From the NCBI RefSeq assembly GCF_014207745.1, contig NZ_JACHJB010000002.1, forward strand, positions 1,364,001 through 1,428,000: DNA of 64,000 bases, in the 5' to 3' direction. Position 1 is the stretch's first letter, and each line of letters opens with the position of its first letter. Made by a program: the position numbers and the translations under genes. This DNA is from Nonomuraea muscovyensis (GTDB taxonomy: Bacteria; Actinomycetota; Actinomycetes; Streptosporangiales; Streptosporangiaceae). Below are positions 55,173 to 64,000 of this stretch, in pieces. Under the pieces are notes generated by a model. The model made no database searches. It saw nothing but the letters and a program-made list of their open reading frames with translations, and was not told the DNA's origin.

Positions 55173-56329
55173 CAGGTCAGCCCTTCGACGGCGGCTTTGA
55201 GCGCGGACATGAACAGGGCGGCGTCCCTGCCGTTGATCAGCCGGTGGTCGTAGGCCAGACCGATGTCGGCGAGGGTCCCGTCCTGCGGCGCGGTGACGGC
55301 GAGCGCGCAGGACGTGCCGGGGAAGACGAACGGGATGGCGAGGACGACGCCGCCCTCGGTGTGCAGCGTGATGACGAAGTTGGCTCCCGACAGGTCCCGC
55401 TCCCGGAAGTCGCCGGTCGTGGCGGCCAGGCGGTACCGCATGACGGTCGTGGCGATGTCCCTGGTCGTCCGGCGGGCCGCGTCGTGGACGACCGGGACGT
55501 AGAGGCCGTCGCCCAGGTCGACGGTGAGGCCGATGTGCGGGGTGTCGGCGAGCAGGGCCCGGTCGCCGTCGACGGTGGCGAAGAAGAGGGGGAAGCGGTC
55601 GTGCAGCCCGGCGACGGCCTCGACGAACAGCTCGGCGAGGCCCACGGGCCGCCTGACCTCCTTGGTCAGGGTGGCGCCCCGGGCCAGGGCGGGGCCGAGG
55701 TCCATGCGGACGACGAGGTAGGCGGCGGGGATGGTCCGGTGCGCCAGCTCGACGGCGCGCGCCACGGCCCGCTGCACCCGCGGCAGCGGCCGCTCCCCCG
55801 CGGGCGCCTCCCGCGGCGGCCGAGCGTCGTCGCCGGTCGCCGCCTGACGGGCTTGCGGTGGCGGATGTTCGGCGGGCGGGCGGCCGGCGAGGCGTTCGAT
55901 GTCGGCGCGCCGGACGACGGCCAGGCCCAGCGCGGCCACCTGCTCCCGCGTCACGCCCAGCTCGGCCATGAGCGCCCGCGCCGGCGCGGTGACGAGCGGC
56001 CCGGCCTCCCCTTCGTCGGGTGGGGAGGCGGGTGGGGAGGGGTGTGGGGAGGCGGGTGGGGAGGCGGGCGCCGCGGGCGGGGGTGAGACGGCGGGAGCGG
56101 GACCGGAGACGGTGGCGATCACGTCGCCGGGGCGGCACCAGGCCCCTTCCCGGGCCGCGTGGCCGAGGACGCCCGTGCCGCCGGCGGGGAGTTCCTCCGC
56201 CGCCTTGGAGGTCTCGACGAGGACGACCGGATCGTCCTCGCCCACCTCGGCGCCGTCGGCGACCAGCCACTCGACGAGCAGGTACGCGGTGTCGTTGTTG
56301 TTCAGCTTGGGCACGCGCAGCTCAGCCAC
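55172..56329 (-). CDS. E2 (dihydrolipoamide acyltransferase)-like protein
   Basis: A 385-residue acyltransferase with N-terminal lipoyl domain (VPKLNNNDTAYLLVEWLVADGAEVGEDDPVVLVETSKAAEEL, lipoylated Lys42), a Pro-rich linker, a peripheral subunit-binding domain (VTAPARALMAELGVTREQVAALG) and a catalytic domain ending AYDHRLINGRDAALF. The usual catalytic HxxxDG is HRLING here: His362 kept, Asp replaced by Asn366. GTG 56329 overlaps the E1beta stop by 8 bp. In natural-product clusters such E1/E2 sets transfer a short acyl (for example hydroxyacetyl) group to a carrier protein; the carrier here could be the C-PCP protein encoded upstream. Confidence 0.87.
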
Positions 56330-57299
56330 GGAGCGTCTCCCTGATCGCGCGGTGGATCGTGGACTCGTCGACCAGCACCTCCCGCTCCAGATGGGCGGCG
56401 GTGGGGATGATCGAGGCGGCGGAGTGGACGAGCGTGACCGGCCCGGCGAGCCGGTCCCAGTGCCGGCGGTGGAGCAGGTGCGCCACCTCGGCCCCCCACG
56501 TGCCGCCGCCCGTGCTCTCCTCGACGACGAACACGTGGGCGACCGGCAGGTCCGCGTCGAGGGCGGCCACGTCGAACGGGTACAGCCGCGACGGCACCAG
56601 CAGCGTGCAGGTGATCTCCTCTTCCACGAGCAGCGAGCGCATCGCGGCCATCGCCCGGTGTGCGAGCCCGCCGGGAGCGATGATCACGCAGTCGGGCGGC
56701 CCGTCGAGGAAGACCCGCGCCACGCCGCCCTCGACGGCCAGGCAGAAGGGCGGCTCGGCGAGCCCGGCCGGCCGGGTGTAGAGGACCTTGTCCTCGAAGA
56801 GCACGCAGGGCTCCCCGAGAGACAGCATCTCGTCGAGGACGGCCTCGCAGTCGTGGAACGGCGACAGCTCGTACAGGGACAGGTGGGGGATGCCGACGAA
56901 GTGCTTCTGCAGGCTCTGGCTGTGCGTGGGCCCGTAGCCGCGGCCGCCTCCGACGGGACAGCGCACGACCATCCGCATGGGCACGCGCGTGCCGTACATC
57001 GAGACGGACTTGGAGGCGAAGTTCAGCACCTGGTCGAACGCGAGGGCCGCGAAGTCGCCGAACATGATCTCGACGATCGCGCGGTCGCCGGACAGGGCCA
57101 GCCCGGCGGCGACGCCGGTGATGGCGTTCTCGCTGATCGGGGTGGTGAGGACGCGGCCGGGGAAGCGGGTGGACAGCCCTCGGGTGATCTTGAAGGCGCC
57201 GCCGTACGGGTCGGCGACGTCCTCGCCGAGCAGGTAGAGGTCCGGTGTCCGCTCGAACACGGCGTGCAGCGCCGCGTTGAGGTGCTCGCCGACCCTCAC
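56322..57299 (-). CDS. E1 beta subunit, 2-oxoacid dehydrogenase/transketolase-like
   Basis: A 325-residue subunit: HLNAALHAVFERTPDLYLLGEDVADPYGGAFKITRGL at the N-terminus (with the catalytic Glu of the ENAITGVAAGLAL segment contacting TPP), VGGGRGYGPTHSQSLQKHFVGIPHLSLYELSPFHDCEAVLDEML and the C-terminal transketolase domain (VVEESTGGGTWGAEVAHLL, VTLVHSAASIIPTA). GTG 57299 overlaps the E1alpha stop as GTGA. With E1alpha it would form a TPP-dependent decarboxylase/acyl donor for the E2 protein. Confidence 0.9.
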   Translation of the reverse strand: MRVGEHLNAALHAVFERTPDLYLLGEDVADPYGGAFKITRGLSTRFPGRVLTTPISENAITGVAAGLALSGDRAIVEIMFGDFAALAFDQVLNFASKSVSMYGTRVPMRMVVRCPVGGGRGYGPTHSQSLQKHFVGIPHLSLYELSPFHDCEAVLDEMLSLGEPCVLFEDKVLYTRPAGLAEPPFCLAVEGGVARVFLDGPPDCVIIAPGGLAHRAMAAMRSLLVEEEITCTLLVPSRLYPFDVAALDADLPVAHVFVVEESTGGGTWGAEVAHLLHRRHWDRLAGPVTLVHSAASIIPTAAHLEREVLVDESTIHRAIRETLRG

Positions 57300-58216
57300 G
57301 AGGGCGTCCAGCGGGACGGCGGCCGGGCCGTGACGTCGGCGGCGACCGCGTCCACGTACGCGCGGGCCTCGGCGTCGAGCCGGTCGAGGTGGTCGGGATA
57401 TCGGCGGGCGTACCTGGCGTACCAGCCGTTCTCGTGGATGCGCCGGATCTGGTCGGCCGGCCGGGTGTCGTCGCCCTTGCTGTGCGGCCCGAGCCGTTCG
57501 GTGGCGAACTCGACGACCAGCGGCACGCCAAGGCGGGTCCGGGCCACGAGCGGCGCCAGGACGCGCCGGATCTCCGCCACGTCCGCGGTGCCGATCAGCC
57601 GGTGGTCGATGCCGAACGCGGCGGCGCGGCCCGCGATGCTCCCGGCGAGATGCCGGGAGGCGGGTGTGGACTGGGCGATGCCGTTGTTCTCGACGACCAC
57701 CAGCAGCGGCAGCTCCCACAGTGCGGCGATGTTGAGCGCCTCGTAGACCGCCCCCTCGCCGAAGGTGCCGTCGCCGACGTGGACGCAGGCGACCTGGCCC
57801 GGCTCGGACCGCTTGAGGTGCAGGGCGACGCCGGTGGCGACGGGCAGGCTCTCCCCCTGGACACCGGTGGACAGGTAGCGGTCGCGGCGGATGTGCTGGC
57901 TGCCGCCCACCCCGCCGCAGACCGCGCCCTCCCGGCCCATGATCTCGGCGAGGAGGCCCTCGGCGTCGCCGAAGCGCGCGAGATAGTGGCCGTGGCCGCG
58001 GTGGTTGCTGAACACGTGGTCGCCGGGGTCGAGCAGCGTCCGCAGGGCGACGGGGACGTACTCCTGGCCCAGGCAGGTGTGGGTGGTGCCGTGGAGCAGG
58101 CCCCGACCGTACAGGTCGAGCAGTTTCAGCTCGAACGCGCGGATGGTCAGCATGAGCGACAGATCCGCGTCGTCGAGCCGGGACGGCGCGGGGAGGCGGT
58201 CAAGCAGTTCGGTCAT
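57296..58216 (-). CDS. E1 alpha subunit, TPP-dependent dehydrogenase-like
   Basis: A 306-residue subunit. The TPP-binding motif GDG(x)n NN is HVGDGTFGEGAVYEALN ... VVVENN (residues 146-178). RGLLHGTTHTCLGQEYVPVAL and FSNHRGHGHYLARFGDAEGLLAEIMGR are the classic E1alpha/acetoin-dehydrogenase N-terminus, including the HRGHGH segment. It lies in an NRPS operon and overlaps the C-PCP gene by 4 bp (ATGA), so it acts in the pathway rather than in central metabolism. Confidence 0.92.
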   Translation of the reverse strand: MTELLDRLPAPSRLDDADLSLMLTIRAFELKLLDLYGRGLLHGTTHTCLGQEYVPVALRTLLDPGDHVFSNHRGHGHYLARFGDAEGLLAEIMGREGAVCGGVGGSQHIRRDRYLSTGVQGESLPVATGVALHLKRSEPGQVACVHVGDGTFGEGAVYEALNIAALWELPLLVVVENNGIAQSTPASRHLAGSIAGRAAAFGIDHRLIGTADVAEIRRVLAPLVARTRLGVPLVVEFATERLGPHSKGDDTRPADQIRRIHENGWYARYARRYPDHLDRLDAEARAYVDAVAADVTARPPSRWTPS

Positions 58217-59778
58217 GGCCGGCCCTCCTTCATGACCGTGAGCACGCCGGCGATCGTCGGGTTGTCGAAGAAGTCGTCCAGCTCGACCTCGACGCCCAGG
58301 CGCTTGCGCATGCGGGCGATGATCTGGGTGATCGTGAGCGAGTGGCCGCCGAGGTCGAAGATGTCGTCGTGGAGCTCGATCGGGGAGAGCTGGAGGACCT
58401 CCTCCCAGATCGCGCGGATCTCGCCGGCCAGCGGGTCGTCGCCCGCCGGGGCGTCCGCGGGCACGGGCGGCGAGGGTGCGGCGGGCGGCGGCGCCACGGC
58501 GGGCATGGCGGCGGGCGCGACGGCAGGCATGGCGGCGGGCGCGGCCGAGCGGGCCGGGGCCGCCGTCTCGCGGAGGGCGTGGGCGTGGCCGGGGAGCAGG
58601 TCGCCCAGGGGGGCGGACGGGTCGCGCGCGATGGCCGCCAGCACCGCCTGGAGGTCGCCGGCGAAACGGCCCGGATCGGCCGGCTCCTCGGGGTCGTACC
58701 GGAGGGAGGCGGTCAGCCCGGCGGGACCGTCGAGAAGCTGGAGCTGCAGCGCGCCCCGCACCGCGTGGTTGAAGGCCAGCCGGTCGACGCTCCACGGCCC
58801 CGGCTCGTCCGTGGCGTCCGTGCGCCGGTAGCTCACCGAGACGGGCGCGAGCGCGGCGTGCGGCTTGACGCCGGGGACGGCCCGGGCGATCGGCACCTCG
58901 CGATGGGCGTACAGCTCCCTCAGCTCGGCCCGCAGGCCGCCGGCGAACGAGGCGAACGGCAGGCCGGGAGCGGGGCGGGAGAAGACCGGCAGTTCGTTGA
59001 CGAACGGCCCGATGTGCCGCGCCTCCCGATCGGTCCTGGTGGACAGGTCCAGCGCGGTGCCGACGTCGGCGTTGCCGTACGCCCCGAGGAGCGCGTGCAG
59101 CGCGGCCAGCAGCACCTCGAACCTGGTCAGCCCCGCCACCCCGGGCACGTCGAGCGCGAACTCCAGCACCCGGCCGGGCCCCGCGCGCCGGGAGCGCAGT
59201 GTCCCGCCCGGCACGGCGGTCCCCCCGGGCTCGCGCCAGCGGGCGGCCCAGAACGCGCGCGCCGCCGGAAGCAGCCCTGCGACGCGCTCACGCTCGGCCT
59301 CGGCGTGCCCGAGGGGTTCGAGCGGGGCCGGCACGCCACCCCGGTAGAGGGTGGCCAGGTCGTCCACCAGCAGGTCCTTGGACCGGCCGTCGAAGACGAC
59401 GTGGTGGGCGACGACGACGAGGGTGTCGCCGGCGAGGGTGAACCGGATGAGCGGGCCGCGGCCGAGGTCGAACGGGCGCGCGATCTCCTCCGCCACCGTG
59501 TCCCCCACCCCGTCCCCCACCCCGCCCCCCGCTCCGCCCTGGGCGACCCGGAGCGCGGCGGTCTCCCGGGCGGGCACCACGTGCGGTGCGCCGTCACGTT
59601 CCGCGAGGGCCGCCGCCAGCAGCCGGTGCCGCCCGACCACGCGCCGGCACGCCTCGGCCAGCGCCCCCACGTCGGGCGGCGTGCGGAACCTGATGAGGAC
59701 CGGCATGTGGTACGCGGATCCCGCGCCCATCCGCTCGGTGATCCACATCCCGTGCTGGGCGTACGACGCCTCGCTCAT
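58213..59778 (-). CDS. stand-alone NRPS condensation-carrier (C-PCP) protein
   Basis: A 521-residue protein. The condensation domain starts at once (SYAQHGMWITERMG), contains a canonical HHVVFDG (His125, His126, Asp130, Gly131) and the later GPFVNELPVFSRPAPG core motif, but no adenylation domain follows. An Ala/Pro linker with repeated AAMPAVAP units leads to a carrier domain with FDLGGHSLTITQ (Ser480). It therefore depends on another enzyme to load its carrier: candidates are the ligase encoded just upstream and the E1/E2 system downstream. Its C domain could join the starter to glycine or serine. The gene is TGATG-coupled to the ligase gene. Confidence 0.9.
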   Translation of the reverse strand: MSEASYAQHGMWITERMGAGSAYHMPVLIRFRTPPDVGALAEACRRVVGRHRLLAAALAERDGAPHVVPARETAALRVAQGGAGGGVGDGVGDTVAEEIARPFDLGRGPLIRFTLAGDTLVVVAHHVVFDGRSKDLLVDDLATLYRGGVPAPLEPLGHAEAERERVAGLLPAARAFWAARWREPGGTAVPGGTLRSRRAGPGRVLEFALDVPGVAGLTRFEVLLAALHALLGAYGNADVGTALDLSTRTDREARHIGPFVNELPVFSRPAPGLPFASFAGGLRAELRELYAHREVPIARAVPGVKPHAALAPVSVSYRRTDATDEPGPWSVDRLAFNHAVRGALQLQLLDGPAGLTASLRYDPEEPADPGRFAGDLQAVLAAIARDPSAPLGDLLPGHAHALRETAAPARSAAPAAMPAVAPAAMPAVAPPPAAPSPPVPADAPAGDDPLAGEIRAIWEEVLQLSPIELHDDIFDLGGHSLTITQIIARMRKRLGVEVELDDFFDNPTIAGVLTVMKEGRP

Positions 59779-61172
59779 CAGACGGCCTCTCGCAGAACGC
59801 GCTTGTCGACCTTGCCCCCGTGGTTGCGTGGCAGGCGGTCGAGGGTGACGACCCGCACGGGCAGCTCGTGCGGGGCGAGCCGGTCCTTCAGGAAGATCCG
59901 GAGCTCGTCGTGGGCGACGGGGCCGACGACCGCCACCGCGACCGCCCTGCCGAGGGTGGCGTGCGGCACCCCGAACGCGGCCGCCTCGACCACGCCGGGA
60001 TGCTGGTGCAGCGCCTCCTCGACGTGCAGGGTGGACACCTTGTGGGCGCCCGACTTGATCACGTCGCTCTCCCTGTCGACCAGGTAGAGGTAGCCCTCGT
60101 CGTCGGTGTAGCCGAGGTCGCCCATGCGGACCCAGCCGCCGCGGAAGACCTCGGCACTGGCCGCCGCGTCGCCGTAGTACGTGCGGGTGGCCGCCGGCGA
60201 GCGCATCCACACCTCACCCGTGACGTGGGGCGGCAGGGGGTCGCCCTGAGCCGTCGCGACCTTCACCGCCCCGCCGGACGCCGGGCGGCCCACGCTGGAC
60301 GGCCGGTCCGGGTCGAAGAGCATGACGGTCTGGGCGGGCGCCGCCTCGGTCGAGGTGTAGTAGTTGGCGATCGTGGCGTTCGGGAACGCCCCGGCGAGCC
60401 GCACCGCGACCTTCGACGGCAGCGGCGCCGCGGCCGAGCCGAGCAGCAGCACGCTCGACAGGTCGTGCCTGCCGGGCACGTCCGCCGCGAGCATCTCGAT
60501 CGCCATGGCGGGCACCAGGAAGACCGTGCCGGCCCGGTGGTGCTGGATCAGCGCGCCGAACCGCGCCGGGGTGAACCGGGGCAGCGTGACCACCTCGGGG
60601 TGCGCGTCCACGGCGTTGACGAGCATCCACTGCCCGGCGTTGGTGCCGATGGGGAAGGCGTGCGCGAGGTGCCGGGAGTGCGTGAACGGCCTGCGTCTGG
60701 CGCCGCAGCCGTGGGCCAGGTTGGCGTGGGTGGCGGCGACCCCCTTGGGCCGGCCGGTGGTGCCGGAGGTGTAGAGGATCTGGGCGAGGTCAGCCGGTCG
60801 CGGTGCCGCGGGGCCGTCGCCGTCGGCGAAGGGCAGTTCCCCGGCCCGCAGCACGGTGGTGGCGGCGCAGTGCGCCAGCATCGCGTCGGCGTCCGCGCGG
60901 GGCAGCCGGTCGGACAGGGGGACGGCCACGGCGCCGGCCTCCAGCACGCCGAGGAAGGCGACCGCGTACTCCAGCCAGTCGCCGTTGCCGAAGACGAGGC
61001 CCACCCGGTCGCCGGGCGTCACGCCCTGCCGGGCCAGCCCGGCGGCCACGCCGGTCGATCTGCGGTGCCAGGTGCCGAAGGTCAGTCCGCCGATGCCGTG
61101 GACGGTCATGGCGATCCGTTCGGGGTCGGCGGCGGCTCGGTCTCGAAGCAGGGTCGAAAGGGTCACGCTCAC
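59778..61172 (-). CDS. AMP-dependent acyl ligase
   Basis: A 464-residue class I adenylate-forming enzyme. Motif A3 is YTSGTTGRPKG, A5 TSTEAAP and A8 near GGWVRMGDLGYTDDEGYLYLVDRESDVIKSGAHKV; the catalytic Lys is in NHGGKVDKRVLREAV at the end. It resembles acyl-CoA/fatty-acyl or aryl ligases more than NRPS A domains (no carrier follows). It activates a carboxylic acid that could be loaded on the C-PCP protein. It starts with GTG 61172 (GTG 61166 possible), first gene of the leftward operon. It is relatively short, with a compact N-terminal part. Confidence 0.87.
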   Translation of the reverse strand: MSVTLSTLLRDRAAADPERIAMTVHGIGGLTFGTWHRRSTGVAAGLARQGVTPGDRVGLVFGNGDWLEYAVAFLGVLEAGAVAVPLSDRLPRADADAMLAHCAATTVLRAGELPFADGDGPAAPRPADLAQILYTSGTTGRPKGVAATHANLAHGCGARRRPFTHSRHLAHAFPIGTNAGQWMLVNAVDAHPEVVTLPRFTPARFGALIQHHRAGTVFLVPAMAIEMLAADVPGRHDLSSVLLLGSAAAPLPSKVAVRLAGAFPNATIANYYTSTEAAPAQTVMLFDPDRPSSVGRPASGGAVKVATAQGDPLPPHVTGEVWMRSPAATRTYYGDAAASAEVFRGGWVRMGDLGYTDDEGYLYLVDRESDVIKSGAHKVSTLHVEEALHQHPGVVEAAAFGVPHATLGRAVAVAVVGPVAHDELRIFLKDRLAPHELPVRVVTLDRLPRNHGGKVDKRVLREAV

Positions 61173-61348
61173 GCCGGGCCCCCGTGCAAGCCATCGAGCT
61201 GTTTCAGGTAAGAAACTTTACTTATCTTGGGACGGGCGTCAGTTTGGCACGCCGCCGGGAGGGTGGCAAGACCCGAAAACCCCGTGTCCACAAGGGCTTG
61301 CGGCCACCCGATAATCCGTGGAACACTGCGGGCTGCGCGCTAACAGTT

Positions 61349-61376
61349 AAGAACCTTTCCAAAAAGAACCTTTCCA
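61349..61376. promoter_or_regulatory. direct repeats in the divergent NRPS promoter region
   Basis: AAGAACCTTTCCA occurs twice in direct orientation (61349-61361 and 61364-61376, 15-bp period), 18 bp before the start of the rightward NRPS. The rest of the gap, 61173-61348, holds no gene; an AT-rich stretch near 61207-61230 probably contains the promoter of the leftward operon. The repeats may be an activator site. Confidence 0.55.
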
Positions 61377-61394
61377 GATTCGGGGGAAAGGCAC

Positions 61395-64000
<2,606 letters not shown>

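Noticed and set aside
55173..56270. N-terminal extension of the NRPS-MFS frame beyond the start at 55172
   Set aside because: The extension is an Arg/Pro/Gly-rich shadow of the E2 gene; the ATG overlapping the E2 stop codon begins the recognisable condensation-domain protein.

Overview
The window is GC-rich chromosomal DNA (well above 70 percent G+C by eye) with strong third-position GC bias, GTG/TTG starts with GGAGG-type ribosome binding sites, and actinobacterial families: an HrdB/SigA-like sigma factor, many TetR/MarR regulators, NarL-type two-component proteins, AlkZ-like HTH_42 proteins and NRPS genes. I infer a filamentous actinomycete; the mix of secreted polysaccharide enzymes and an NRPS/MFS fusion would fit Streptosporangiaceae (for example Nonomuraea or relatives), but no ribosomal gene is present to prove it.

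Layout. 1-9.2 kb: end of a Clp-N protein, two tandem DUF4236 genes, then small regulator/enzyme pairs (lactonase-like MBL + MarR, SDR + TetR, NAD(P)-binding protein + TetR), a PPOX-type protein, a haloalkane dehalogenase homologue, a DinB protein and a secreted trypsin-like protease. 9.3-12.8 kb: a secreted lyase-like protein with an F5/8C module, a broken GH5 cellulase with an Fn3 domain, and a SMI1/KNR4 protein. 12.8-16.7 kb: two MFS exporters around an XRE regulator. 17.1-23.3 kb: a catabolic-looking locus (FAD monooxygenase + TetR, divergent from an NCS1 permease, a hydantoinase-A-like protein and a DUF917 protein). 23.4-28.1 kb: a BBE-type oxidase, a histidine kinase/response regulator pair and a DUF1963 protein. 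28.2-35.4 kb: GH9 cellulase, F5/8C-phosphoesterase, propeller protein and MFS gene, read leftwards from a perfect 25-bp palindrome, with a divergent second secreted phosphoesterase and a BRCT protein. 35.6-43 kb: more regulator/enzyme pairs, an adenosine-deaminase-like protein and an AEC transporter.

43-49.8 kb holds two AlkZ-like DNA-glycosylase homologues that share an almost identical upstream element at identical spacing from the -10 box, a group-2 sigma factor, a TetR, a class-V aminotransferase and an NmrA/MarR pair with a perfect 11+11 inverted repeat.

49.8-64 kb is the most interesting part: a biosynthetic cluster. A leftward, translationally coupled operon encodes an acyl-adenylating ligase, a stand-alone condensation-carrier protein, a pyruvate-dehydrogenase-like E1alpha/E1beta/E2 set without E3, and a 1774-residue polypeptide with C-A-PCP-TE domains fused to a complete MFS exporter. 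Its A domain reads as a serine code (DVWHISLIDK) and its thioesterase has cysteine in place of the usual catalytic serine. Divergently, a second NRPS (C-A..., glycine-like code DILQLGMIWK) runs off the right edge. My model is a small acylated Gly/Ser-containing peptide primed by the E1/E2 system and released by a Cys thioesterase, possibly as a strained ring, then exported by the fused transporter. The AlkZ-like proteins beside the cluster raise the possibility of self-protection against a DNA-reactive product.
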